From the NCBI RefSeq assembly GCF_018688335.1, contig NZ_CP061316.1, positions 868,001-932,000 of the forward strand: a stretch of DNA of 64,000 nt, given 5' to 3'. The notes beneath the pieces are model-generated. The model was not told where the DNA came from, made no database searches, and saw nothing but the letters and a program-made list of their open reading frames with translations. Of this stretch, positions 47,624 through 57,863 are shown piece by piece. Each line of letters begins with the position of its first letter. Position 1 is the first letter of the stretch. The position numbers and the translations under genes were made by a program. Origin of the DNA: Polynucleobacter sp. AP-Jannik-300A-C4 (GTDB lineage: Bacteria; Pseudomonadota; Gammaproteobacteria; Burkholderiales; Burkholderiaceae).

Positions 47624-47652
47624 GCTAAACCACTTCACCCAAGTCGCGAAAG

Positions 47653-47680
47653 AAAAAACCACCTAAAAGGTGGTTTTCTT
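47653..47680 (+). terminator. Intrinsic terminator
   Basis: CCACCT (47659-47664) pairs with AGGTGG (47668-47673), extended by A/T pairs, with a T run after. It ends the 194-aa gene and, with its A run on the left, could also stop minus-strand tRNA-Asn transcription. Confidence 0.85.
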
Positions 47681-47685
47681 GTATC

Positions 47686-47761
47686 TGGCTCCTCGACCTG
47701 GGCTCGAACCAGGGACCTACGGATTAACAGTCCGGCGCTCTACCAACTGAGCTATCGAGGA
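47686..47761 (-). tRNA. tRNA-Asn(GTT)
   Basis: A 76-base tRNA with CCA encoded. The acceptor stem pairs TCCTCGA with TCGAGGA, the T arm is GGTTCGAGCC, and the anticodon loop CTGTTAA reads GTT (asparagine). Confidence 0.96.
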
Positions 47762-47782
47762 ATAAGCCGATATTATAGCAAG

Positions 47783-48667
47783 ATGAAATCACTCACCCCA
47801 ACTTCTATACAGATACCCAAAGTATTGACCATTGCCGGGTCCGATAGCGGTGGTGGCGCGGGTATCCAGGCGGACCTCAAAGTCATTACAGCCCTTGGCG
47901 GATATGGGATGACAGTCATCACTGCTATCACTGCCCAGAATACTTTGGGGGTGAGCCGCATTCAGGATATTGACCTTGATGTGGTGGAGGCTCAGATCGA
48001 TGCCGTATTCATGGATATCGGGGTGGACATCGTCAAAATCGGTATGTTGGCCAGTCCAGAAATTGTTCGTACTGTGGCATCAGGCCTCAAGCGCCATGGC
48101 GCCAAAAGAATCGTTTTAGATCCAGTATTAAGAGCTACATCAGGCGCTAGTCTCGGTGGTGACGATACTGCCCAAGCCATGATTGCAGATTTATTCCCAA
48201 TGGCAACATTAATTACCCCCAATCTTGAAGAGGCCGGCCTACTTTTGGGTCGAGAGCTTGCTGGTGCGGCAGATTTTCAATTGGCGGCAGAAGAGTTGCT
48301 CGAGATGGGTCCTCAGGCAGTCTTGATTAAGGGTGGGCACCTCGATAAATCCCATACTCAACTGACCGATTTCCTCATGTGGCGAACGATTGAAGATGGC
48401 CTTGAGGTAGTTCAGTCAAAAGAATTCAAACACTACCGAGTTAATACGGCTAATACCCACGGTACTGGCTGCTCCTTGGCTTCAGCCATTGCAACCTATT
48501 TAGCGGGTGGCCACGATTTGCCGCACTCTGTGGCGAAGGCAATTTCTTATGTTGAAGCAGGGCTTGAGGCAGGGCGTTTCTTAAGTATTGGTGAGGGACC
48601 TGGCCCTTTATGGCACATGCATGATTTTTATAAAACTGCATTGCCGGATGAAGAGGGTAAGTATTAA
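47783..48667 (+). CDS. thiD: Hydroxymethylpyrimidine/phosphomethylpyrimidine kinase
   Basis: A 294-residue ribokinase-family kinase that phosphorylates HMP and HMP-P in thiamine synthesis. Motifs: '[17 protein letters not shown]' (HMP site) and '[17 protein letters not shown]' (anion hole and catalytic Asp region). It is convergent with thiE. A hairpin, GTATTAA (48661-48667) with TTAATAC (48680-48686), spans the space between their stops. Confidence 0.95.
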   Translation: MKSLTPTSIQIPKVLTIAGSDSGGGAGIQADLKVITALGGYGMTVITAITAQNTLGVSRIQDIDLDVVEAQIDAVFMDIGVDIVKIGMLASPEIVRTVASGLKRHGAKRIVLDPVLRATSGASLGGDDTAQAMIADLFPMATLITPNLEEAGLLLGRELAGAADFQLAAEELLEMGPQAVLIKGGHLDKSHTQLTDFLMWRTIEDGLEVVQSKEFKHYRVNTANTHGTGCSLASAIATYLAGGHDLPHSVAKAISYVEAGLEAGRFLSIGEGPGPLWHMHDFYKTALPDEEGKY

Positions 48668-48687
48668 TTAAGCCTAGGTTTAATACT

Positions 48688-49614
48688 TTAGGTTTTCATT
48701 AACTCTTGTAAGTGTTTCACTGCAGACTTTGGATCACTTGCGCCGCTAATTGCTCTGACAACAGCAACTGATCCCACGCCACTTTGTGCCACCGCATGAA
48801 TACTTCCCTCATCAATGCCGCCAATAGCGACAAGCGGATAGTGATTCATTAATTGAGTATATTTATATAAACGTCCTAAGCCTTGGGGTGCTGTAGCCAT
48901 CTTTTTAAGATTGGTTGGAAAGACTGCACCCATCGCTATATAGCTTGGGCAGAAGCGATCGGCATAGATCATCTCGGCATAGCCGTGCGTACTGAGACCC
49001 AAGCGTAGTCCTGCAGACCGAATGGCATCAAAATCGGCCGTTTCTAAATCTTCTTGGCCTAGATGAATACCATAGGCACCAGCCTCAATTGCCTCTTGCC
49101 AGTAGTCGTTAATAAAAAGTAAGGTTCTGCTACCTTTAACCGCTTCAACTGACTCCTTAATTTGCTTTTTAATCAGTTTTTTATCTTCGGATTTAAGACG
49201 CAGTTGAACTGTTGGAATCTCAGCCTCAACCATCCGTTTTACCCAATCGGCATCGGGCATCACAGCATATAAACCTAAACGCTTTGGACATTCTGCAAAG
49301 GCCTTGGGATTCATATTCCGAGTCCAAGGCAACAGATCGAAATGTTCTGGTCTGGATGGCCACTTAAAGGGATTGAAATTACCATCTTGATGAACCATGC
49401 GGGACCAGGCTTTGCCTAAGGCTTTGGCATCACATTCAATGAAGCCCATGTCAATTGCGGCAACTGTACCCGCTAACTCGTAATGATCAGCTGCCTGTTC
49501 ATTATCAATTTTTGGTGGAGGTGATGACAAGCTGTATGCCGGAATGGGCAAACACAAATCATCCTTGATATGGGCTGCAACAATTTGATCCGCAAGGTCG
49601 CGAACTAAGCTCAT
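48688..49614 (-). CDS. thiE: Thiamine phosphate synthase with N-terminal extension
   Basis: A 308-residue protein. Residues ~110-300 are a typical ThiE: 'TVQLRLK' (diphosphate site), 'LLFINDYWQEAIEAGAYGIHLGQEDL', 'GLSTHGYAE', 'GAVFPTNLKKM' and 'LVAIGGI'. It joins HMP-PP with thiazole phosphate. The first ~108 residues are an extension absent from E. coli ThiE, containing 'ADHYELAGTVAAIDMGF' and a Trp/Pro-rich part, which I cannot assign. It is the last gene of the thiC operon, 12 bases after thiG. Confidence 0.9.
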   Translation of the reverse strand: MSLVRDLADQIVAAHIKDDLCLPIPAYSLSSPPPKIDNEQAADHYELAGTVAAIDMGFIECDAKALGKAWSRMVHQDGNFNPFKWPSRPEHFDLLPWTRNMNPKAFAECPKRLGLYAVMPDADWVKRMVEAEIPTVQLRLKSEDKKLIKKQIKESVEAVKGSRTLLFINDYWQEAIEAGAYGIHLGQEDLETADFDAIRSAGLRLGLSTHGYAEMIYADRFCPSYIAMGAVFPTNLKKMATAPQGLGRLYKYTQLMNHYPLVAIGGIDEGSIHAVAQSGVGSVAVVRAISGASDPKSAVKHLQELMKT

Positions 49615-49626
49615 TAGTTTTGTCTT

Positions 49627-50445
49627 TTAACTTTGATGCCAGAAAGGTGTGCCAACCAAAGGCGTGCTCGCTTGAGCTGACTGCTGGGCTTTCATAGCGC
49701 CAGAGAGGTAGGCAGTGCGACCGGCATCAACTGACATTGCAAACGCTTTAGCCATAGCCACTGGATCATCGGCTAGCGCAACGGCGGTATTGAGTAAAAC
49801 CCCATCAAAACCCCATTCCATTACGCTACATGCGTGGGAAGGTAAGCCTAAACCAGCATCCACCAGAAGTGGCACTTTCAAACGGTCACGTAGAAGTTTT
49901 AACGCATAAGGATTTAATGGGCCTTGACCCGTGCCAATCGGTGCAGCCCAAGGCATCACTGCCTGGCATCCGACATCGACTAAGCGCTGGCACAAAATGA
50001 GATCTTCAGTGCAGTAAGGTAGTACCTTAAAGCCATCCTTAATTAAGGTTTCTGCAGTAGAGACTAAACGCAAAGTATCGGGTTGCAGTGTGTAGTCATC
50101 ACCGATGAGTTCCAACTTAATCCAGTTGGTTTCAAATACTTCGCGCGCCATTTGCGCGGTAGCAATCACTTCTTTAGGACTATGGCAACCTGCAGTATTG
50201 GGTAAAACCGGCACAGCCATTTTTTTTAAGAGTTCCCAGAATCCAGAATGTGCTTCAGTTGTTGAGGTGCCTTGCCTGCGAAGACTCACCGTAATCATTC
50301 CGGGATTAGATTGCTTCACGGCATTCTCTAAAACTTGTGGAGACGGATAACGTGATGTCCCGAGTAATAAACGGCTAGCAAAAGTCTCCCCATACAGCAC
50401 TAATGGGTCTGCAGTATTTAAAGGGTTCGGTAAAGGGGCTGTCAT
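49627..50445 (-). CDS. thiG: Thiazole synthase
   Basis: A 272-residue TIM-barrel enzyme that makes the thiazole phosphate from deoxyxylulose phosphate, ThiS-thiocarboxylate and dehydroglycine. The catalytic Lys region is '[10 protein letters not shown]', phosphate-binding loops are '[11 protein letters not shown]' and '[11 protein letters not shown]'. A TTG at 50454 is in frame but ATG 50445 gives MTAPLPNPL. It is the centre of the thiC-thiO-thiS-thiG-thiE operon. Confidence 0.95.
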   Translation of the reverse strand: MTAPLPNPLNTADPLVLYGETFASRLLLGTSRYPSPQVLENAVKQSNPGMITVSLRRQGTSTTEAHSGFWELLKKMAVPVLPNTAGCHSPKEVIATAQMAREVFETNWIKLELIGDDYTLQPDTLRLVSTAETLIKDGFKVLPYCTEDLILCQRLVDVGCQAVMPWAAPIGTGQGPLNPYALKLLRDRLKVPLLVDAGLGLPSHACSVMEWGFDGVLLNTAVALADDPVAMAKAFAMSVDAGRTAYLSGAMKAQQSAQASTPLVGTPFWHQS

Positions 50446-50490
50446 CTTAATCAAGTACTTTTTATCTGTTTTTCTATATTCATCTCGGAC

Positions 50491-50688
50491 TTAGCCACCA
50501 GTCACAGGAGAAATCACTTCCATTTCATCGCCTTCGCGCAATACTTCTTCGGCATGTTTAGCCTTAGGAACAAATTCATAATTGATCGCAACAGCAAATG
50601 GCGGTTGTGCATCAATCATGACCAGCACATCATCAATCGTGCTGTTATCCGGAACCTCTTTAGCAACTTGATTCACCATTATGCGCAT
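50491..50688 (-). CDS. thiS: Sulfur carrier protein ThiS
   Basis: A 65-residue ubiquitin-like sulfur carrier ending in Gly-Gly ('VISPVTGG'), which is thiocarboxylated and feeds sulfur to ThiG. A longer frame from 50781 exists, but ATG 50688 (MRIMVNQ) aligns with E. coli ThiS (MQILFND) and overlaps thiO by only ten bases. A second ATG follows three codons later. Confidence 0.92.
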   Translation of the reverse strand: MRIMVNQVAKEVPDNSTIDDVLVMIDAQPPFAVAINYEFVPKAKHAEEVLREGDEMEVISPVTGG

Positions 50689-51809
50689 GCGCTCAGCTCC
50701 AGATGGATCGAACCCGTTAGACCTAAGCCCAGTTTCATAGCGGTAGGACTCGATCCTGAGCCCAGCACCTCTAATGCGCAATCTAAAATAGCCGGCGAGA
50801 TCATGAAGCCATGACGATAGAGACCATTGATCATCATGAGATTGGCTTGATTTGGTTTGTGATTAACGGATATCTCCGGCAAATTATCTTTCAGCGTAGG
50901 GCGACACTGTGTTGCCATCTCTAAAATACGGGCTTCAGCAAACCCACTGTCAACGGTATAGACCGCACTGAGTAATTCCATAGCGGATCGAACACTCATA
51001 GGAGATAAATCCTCAGACTCAATTTCTGTTGCGCCAACAACATAGACGTCATCTTCTTTAGGCGCAATGTAAATGGGGTAACGCGGATGGATGAGGCGAG
51101 TAGGGCGACGCAGTTTGACTTCAGGCGCATGCAAACGAATAACTTCGCCACGAACGCCACGTAAATTCTTAGCGGCATCTTTGGCACCAAGACCGCGACA
51201 ATCTATAACCCAATCAAAACCATTCCCTGGATTGCGCAGTTGCTCTGGGTCAGTAGATTGATTCCAGTGACATGGCACCTTCATTAAGGTGAGTTCGACT
51301 AATAAAGCCTCCAATAACTGGCGGTTATCGAGTTGACCTTCATTGGGAAGATAGAGGCCTTGAGTAAAACGCTCAGCCACACCGGGCTCTATTTCTGCAA
51401 GAGATTGGCTATCTAATTGAATTGGCTTAGCAAGCGCCTGGTTTTGAGCGCAATTGCGCTGTAAATGGGAAGTAAAGCGTTCTGCATCACTAGCATCTTG
51501 ACGATGCCACAAAATCAAAGTGCCATCTTGCTGAAAGAACACGGGCTTTGCTAACTCATCGATAAGTTGCTTCCAACGAGGCAGGCTATGTATACCCATG
51601 CGCACAACCTCATCTTCCGTGATGGCGGATTCTGCGAGTGGAGCCAACATCGCAGCAGCAATACGTGCAGCCGAATTAGCAGCATCTGAACCACCTTTCT
51701 CAAACAGGTCTACACGAGCACCGCGCTTAGCAAGTGCGACCGCTAGCAACCGACCCATGAGGCCGGCGCCAACGATGGCATATTTGCCGTTTGAGAACGT
51801 GCTCTTCAC
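50679..51809 (-). CDS. thiO: Glycine oxidase ThiO
   Basis: A 376-residue FAD-dependent oxidase that converts glycine to the imine used by ThiG; it replaces the anaerobic ThiH route, so this pathway is oxygen-dependent. The FAD motif is 'YAIVGAGLMGRLLAVALAKRG' with a downstream Glu/Lys pair ('DLFEKGG'). The GTG start abuts the thiC stop directly (TAA then GTG) and its end overlaps thiS by ten bases. Confidence 0.9.
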   Translation of the reverse strand: MKSTFSNGKYAIVGAGLMGRLLAVALAKRGARVDLFEKGGSDAANSAARIAAAMLAPLAESAITEDEVVRMGIHSLPRWKQLIDELAKPVFFQQDGTLILWHRQDASDAERFTSHLQRNCAQNQALAKPIQLDSQSLAEIEPGVAERFTQGLYLPNEGQLDNRQLLEALLVELTLMKVPCHWNQSTDPEQLRNPGNGFDWVIDCRGLGAKDAAKNLRGVRGEVIRLHAPEVKLRRPTRLIHPRYPIYIAPKEDDVYVVGATEIESEDLSPMSVRSAMELLSAVYTVDSGFAEARILEMATQCRPTLKDNLPEISVNHKPNQANLMMINGLYRHGFMISPAILDCALEVLGSGSSPTAMKLGLGLTGSIHLELSACA

Positions 51810-53894
<2,085 letters not shown>

Positions 53895-53980
53895 TTAGGA
53901 CTAATTTAACCACGAAATCACGCCAAGTTGTGTGACCGAAATCAAGTAGAGAACAGAAGGCAAGTCTAGAGCTGGAAAAT

Positions 53981-54832
53981 CTAAGCCGCTTTTATATTGC
54001 GCAAAATGAAATCTGCCGTGACAAATGCGGCATCGCTAGTGAATTCATCGGCCAGAATACGGGCTGCAGCCTCTGAAAGCGAGATTTCAATAAAACCACT
54101 GACCTCGCCATCATGATTGGTGGGTATAAAGTTATCCGCAAGCTCTAAGTCATAAATGTAGAGCTGCTCGTCATGAAATCCTCGCCCTGGAATGGGGCGG
54201 CGCATATGAATGCGGCCAACCGGCTCTATTTGATCAGCAATCTGCGGTGGAACACCGGCTTCCTCCCATAATTCTCGACGGGCATTAACCCAAGGAGTTT
54301 CATCTGCGCCGATGCCGCCTGCTGCCAGGTTATCTAGGCGACCTGGGTCAGTCTGTTTAGTTTCGCTGCGACGGCCAAGCCAGAGATTGCCAGCCTTGGT
54401 ATAGCCATTAATGTGGGTTGCCATGCTCTGAAAGCCAAAAGTACGGAAGGCTGCACGCTCTAGACGGAAGTATTCGTGTCCATTTTGGCCAATCCAAGCA
54501 AAATCTTCATGCCTCCAGCCCGGAATAAACCCACCTTGGTGCATCCGATCGGCCAATTTCGCCAGACTCTGTGAGAGTACTAAAGGCCTTGCATGCTGAA
54601 TGCTGAGTCGATCATGACCAATCCCGATATGAGGGATTGGGTTTTTAGCCAAGGATTCTTGTAAATAGGCAGTGAATTCAGGGTTAAGGTGCCCAATAAT
54701 CTGTCCAGCTGAGCTTTCCCCAGAAAAATGGATGGGCAAGAAATCTGGTGGGGCAGATCTTGCAGCATTTTGGAGCATCTCCTCTAAAGCGGCGACGGTG
54801 CTGGTGCTGAGTGTATTAGTGAGCCTGTGCAT
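53981..54832 (-). CDS. Nudix hydrolase with DUF4743 domain (Tnr3-like)
   Basis: A 283-residue protein. The N-terminal ~120 residues match DUF4743 ('FAWIGQNGHEYFRLERAAFRTFGF' region). The Nudix box Gx5Ex7REUxEExGU is intact at about residues 175-197 ('GGIGADETPWVNA', 'RRELWEEAGV'). In fungi this architecture forms the N-terminal part of Tnr3 fused to thiamine pyrophosphokinase, and plant and yeast members hydrolyse oxidised thiamine diphosphates. Lying just beyond the TPP riboswitch of thiC on the same strand, it fits a thiamine-repair role. Confidence 0.85.
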   Translation of the reverse strand: MHRLTNTLSTSTVAALEEMLQNAARSAPPDFLPIHFSGESSAGQIIGHLNPEFTAYLQESLAKNPIPHIGIGHDRLSIQHARPLVLSQSLAKLADRMHQGGFIPGWRHEDFAWIGQNGHEYFRLERAAFRTFGFQSMATHINGYTKAGNLWLGRRSETKQTDPGRLDNLAAGGIGADETPWVNARRELWEEAGVPPQIADQIEPVGRIHMRRPIPGRGFHDEQLYIYDLELADNFIPTNHDGEVSGFIEISLSEAAARILADEFTSDAAFVTADFILRNIKAA

Positions 54833-55004
54833 GTTCTCAGTGTAAGAGAAATTAAAAATACTGAAAAAGTAGTCTAAAAATCTATAAATGAATTCGAATT
54901 GTCAACAGATCTCGATTTATTTTTTTGTCAGAAACAAATGCTCATAATTTAGGCAAGCTAGATCACTCTATACAAATCTATGACTTACGAAAACTTTTAG
55001 GTAT

Positions 55005-55027
55005 TTATCCACAAAACCTGTGGATAA
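55005..55027. promoter_or_regulatory. Inverted pair of perfect DnaA boxes
   Basis: TTATCCACA (55005-55013) and its reverse complement TGTGGATAA (55019-55027) are five bases apart. Both match the strongest E. coli DnaA box exactly. A further inverted repeat, AAAACTT (54990-54996) with AAGTTTT (55026-55032), surrounds them. The 150 bases to the left are very AT-rich. A T run to the right makes a hairpin terminator possible, but no plus-strand gene ends here. Confidence 0.6.
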
Positions 55028-55045
55028 GTTTTATATTTTTTTAAG

Positions 55046-55120
55046 TGGTCCCGCCGACAGGAATCGAACCTGTATCCCACGCTTAGGAGGCATGTGCACT
55101 ATCCATTGTGCTACGGCGAG
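55046..55120 (-). tRNA. tRNA-Arg(CCT)
   Basis: A 75-base tRNA with CCA encoded. The acceptor stem pairs CTCGCCG with CGGCGGG (one T-G pair), the anticodon stem CATGC pairs with GCGTG, and loop CTCCTAA gives anticodon CCT. Confidence 0.94.
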
Positions 55121-55168
55121 AGTAAAAATAAAAAACTATTTTTGAAAAAAGATGTTAAGCGTAAAACA

Positions 55169-55177
55169 TTATCCACT
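55169..55177 (+). promoter_or_regulatory. Near-consensus DnaA box
   Basis: TTATCCACT differs from the consensus TTATCCACA at one position. It lies on the far side of tRNA-Arg from the inverted pair. Confidence 0.35.
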
Positions 55178-55179
55178 GA

Positions 55180-55320
55180 TTACCAACCACACATTGCCCA
55201 CACTGAGTTGGTGATTGCAACCATTGTGTCTGGAGCAAAGTAGGCAGAAAAAATAATTCCCAAAGCAATGCTTGCAAATAGATATAAAAATAATTTTGGG
55301 ATGGGATATTTTTTTTGCAT
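55180..55320 (-). CDS. Small single-pass membrane peptide (46 aa)
   Basis: A 46-residue frame beginning at ATG 55320, seven bases after the MFS stop. A basic start (MQKKYPIPK) precedes one hydrophobic segment ('LFLYLFASIALGIIFSAYFA'), then a polar tail with a Trp-Gly-Cys end ('NSVWAMCGW'). Coupling to the MFS gene and membrane-protein composition support a real gene, but there is only a weak SD. It may be an accessory subunit of the transporter, which is a guess. Confidence 0.5.
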   Translation of the reverse strand: MQKKYPIPKLFLYLFASIALGIIFSAYFAPDTMVAITNSVWAMCGW

Positions 55321-55326
55321 GAAGTC

Positions 55327-56559
55327 TTAGGCCATTACAGTGCGTTCAAGTGCTCGCTCTTTTACGGGAAGATTAACTAAGAATGCAAACATTCCTAATG
55401 CGATAGCGATATTCCAAACAATCAGATAGGAGCCGGTGCGATCAAATAAGTATCCACCAAAGTAAGCGCCGCAAAAGCTGCCTAGTTGATGAGAAAAGAA
55501 TACCAAGCCTGAAAGCATGGTGAGGTATTTGACGCCAAAGATTTGCGCCACAATGGCATTCGTCAGGGGGATTGTGGAGAGCCAGAGAAAGCCCATGATT
55601 GCAGCGAAGATGTAGGTAGAGACTGGGCTGAGAGGTAGCCAAATAAAGGCTGCAATGGCAATCGATCTACTGATATAGATACCTGAAAGCAGGTAGCGCT
55701 TCGGAAATCGTTGTCCCAGAATTCCGGCACTGTAGGTCCCAAAGATATTGAAGAGTCCAATTAAGGCAAGTGCAGTTGTTGCAACTGCAGGTGCGCCCAC
55801 ATCGGGGTAGATTTTGGATAAATCTTTAAGATAAGGTGCTAAGTGAACAGCTATAAATACCACCTGAAATCCACACACAAAATATCCCAAGGTAAGTAAC
55901 TTGAAACTCGGGTTGCGGATTGCTTCTTTTAAAGCTTGCTTGATAGTTTGATCGTTGCCTTGATGTTGATTGATTGCCTTGGGTTCACGCAACATAAATG
56001 CAATCGGAATCATGAGGCTGGCCATGAGTGCCAACATCAGCAGCGCATCATTAGCACCAAAGCTACTGAGTAATCCTTGCTCAACCGGAATCATGAGGAA
56101 CTGTCCAAATGATCCTGCAGCTGCAGCAATGCCCATTGCCCACACTCTTTTTTCTGCAGCAACGTTGCGACCTAAGATTCCATAGATCACACTGTATGTT
56201 GTTGCAGTTTGCGCAAGACCAATGAGTAATCCACCAGCTAGTGAAAAATTCAAGGCATCTGTGGAGATGGCCATGCCAGCTAAACCGAGTGCATAAAGTG
56301 CACCACCAGCGACCATGATTTTGAATGCACCATAGCGATCTGCTAATGCGCCTGTAATAGGTTGAACTGCACCCCAAATCAAATTCTGTAATGCGATAGT
56401 TAGCGCGAAAGTTTCACGGCCCCAACCGTTTTCCATTGTGATTGGTAAATTAAAGAGACCAAATCCATGGCGTATCCCCATGGAAAAAGTTACCATCAGG
56501 CCGCCAAAAATCAGTACCTGCGTCAGAGATAGTTTTTGGCTTGTCGTGCTCAGTGACAT
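55327..56559 (-). CDS. MFS transporter (monocarboxylate/oxalate-formate antiporter-like)
   Basis: A 410-residue major facilitator with about twelve TM segments. The TM2-3 loop motif 'GALADRYGAFKIMVAGG' and the 'GILGQRFPKRYLLSG' loop between halves are clear. The N-terminus 'FSMGIRHGFGLFNLPI' resembles the monocarboxylate/OxlT group. It lies five bases downstream of the CoA-transferase gene on the same strand, suggesting import of a small carboxylate that is then activated to its CoA ester. Confidence 0.83.
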   Translation of the reverse strand: MSLSTTSQKLSLTQVLIFGGLMVTFSMGIRHGFGLFNLPITMENGWGRETFALTIALQNLIWGAVQPITGALADRYGAFKIMVAGGALYALGLAGMAISTDALNFSLAGGLLIGLAQTATTYSVIYGILGRNVAAEKRVWAMGIAAAAGSFGQFLMIPVEQGLLSSFGANDALLMLALMASLMIPIAFMLREPKAINQHQGNDQTIKQALKEAIRNPSFKLLTLGYFVCGFQVVFIAVHLAPYLKDLSKIYPDVGAPAVATTALALIGLFNIFGTYSAGILGQRFPKRYLLSGIYISRSIAIAAFIWLPLSPVSTYIFAAIMGFLWLSTIPLTNAIVAQIFGVKYLTMLSGLVFFSHQLGSFCGAYFGGYLFDRTGSYLIVWNIAIALGMFAFLVNLPVKERALERTVMA

Positions 56560-56564
56560 TGGGT

Positions 56565-57785
56565 TTAAGTAATCCCTTTTTCTTTCAGCGTGGCAATAGC
56601 CTGAGAATCAAGACTAAGGCGCTCCCGAAGTATTTCATCGGTATGCTGACCCAAGGTGGGTGGAGCCATACGAACCTCTACCGGGGTCTCTGATAGACGC
56701 ATTGGGCTACCAACGAGCTTCATAGTGCCTGCCGTAGGGTGCGGAACATGGATTTGGACGCCACGGGCCTTTACTTGCTCGTTATCAAACACTTCTTCAA
56801 AGTTGTTGATTGGCCCACAGGGTACGTTTGCCGCCTCTAAGAGGCTAATCCATTCAGCCTTTGTTTTACGGCGAGTCATCACTTCTAGCAATGGAATCAA
56901 TGACTTACGATTCTCAACGCGGATTGGATTATTAATATAGAGGGGGTTTTCAGCCAAATGGGCCTCGCCACCAGCTGTGACAAAGTGCTTGAACTGCCCA
57001 TCGTTGCCAACTGCCACAATCATCCAACCATCTGAGGTCGGAAAGGTTTGATAAGGAACAATGATGGGCGAGGCATTGCCCCAGCGACGAGGTACTTTAT
57101 CTGAGCATAAATAGGCGCTGGAGACATTGGCCATTACTGCAATCTGGGTATCAAGGAGAGCCATATCAATATATTGACCCTGTCCCGTTTTATCTCGATG
57201 GACGACCGCAGCCAAAATAGCGGTGCTGGCATACATACCGGTAAAGATATCGGCAATGGCGACCCCCGCTTTTTGTGGGCTAGCCCCCGGAAAGTCATCT
57301 GCTTCCCCGGTAACACTCATAAAACCACCCATTCCTTGGATGATGAAGTCGTAACCAGGGCGATGCGCATAAGGACCATCTTGACCAAAACCAGTAATAG
57401 AACAGTAAATCAGGTCAGATTTGATCTTTTTGAGGCTTTCATAGTCCAGACCGTATTTGGCTAGATCACCCACTTTGTAGTTTTCAATGACGACATCTGA
57501 CTCTTTGGCCAGTTGGCGAATGATTTCTTGACCCTCAGGCTTACTAATATCTACCGTAATAGAGCGTTTATTGCGATTAATACAGATGAAATAGGCTGTT
57601 TCTGAGGTGTCATTGCCCTGGGCATCCTTCACAAATGGAGGACCCCAGTGCCGGGTGTCATCTCCAACGCCTGGGCGCTCCACTTTAATGACATCTGCAC
57701 CGAGATCGGCGAGGTTTTGTGCGCACCACGGGCCGGCAAGAACACGGCTGAGGTCTAAAACACGAATATGACTTAAGGCTCCCAT
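56565..57785 (-). CDS. Class III CoA-transferase (CaiB/BaiF family)
   Basis: A 406-residue family III CoA-transferase, which moves CoA between acyl groups. The start 'VLDLSRVLAGPWCAQNLADLGADVIKVE' is diagnostic; the catalytic Asp follows 'GYDFIIQGMGGFMSVTG' ('SPQKAGVAIADIFTGMYA'). Substrate is unknown; formyl-CoA:oxalate transferase and succinyl-CoA:dicarboxylate transferases belong to the family. It is divergent from parE and pairs with the MFS gene. Confidence 0.9.
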   Translation of the reverse strand: MGALSHIRVLDLSRVLAGPWCAQNLADLGADVIKVERPGVGDDTRHWGPPFVKDAQGNDTSETAYFICINRNKRSITVDISKPEGQEIIRQLAKESDVVIENYKVGDLAKYGLDYESLKKIKSDLIYCSITGFGQDGPYAHRPGYDFIIQGMGGFMSVTGEADDFPGASPQKAGVAIADIFTGMYASTAILAAVVHRDKTGQGQYIDMALLDTQIAVMANVSSAYLCSDKVPRRWGNASPIIVPYQTFPTSDGWMIVAVGNDGQFKHFVTAGGEAHLAENPLYINNPIRVENRKSLIPLLEVMTRRKTKAEWISLLEAANVPCGPINNFEEVFDNEQVKARGVQIHVPHPTAGTMKLVGSPMRLSETPVEVRMAPPTLGQHTDEILRERLSLDSQAIATLKEKGIT

Positions 57786-57863
57786 CCATCAATTTTGGCA
57801 TGAATATAGGGGTAATTGATGAAAATTCGGGTTTTGTTTCAGACATGACTACAATTTCCGCGC

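Noticed and set aside
55005..55045. The DnaA-box palindrome as an ordinary intrinsic terminator
   Set aside because: It has a T run only for plus-strand transcripts, and no plus-strand gene ends there. On the minus strand, where tRNA-Arg would need it, no T run follows. It stays a possibility but not my main reading.
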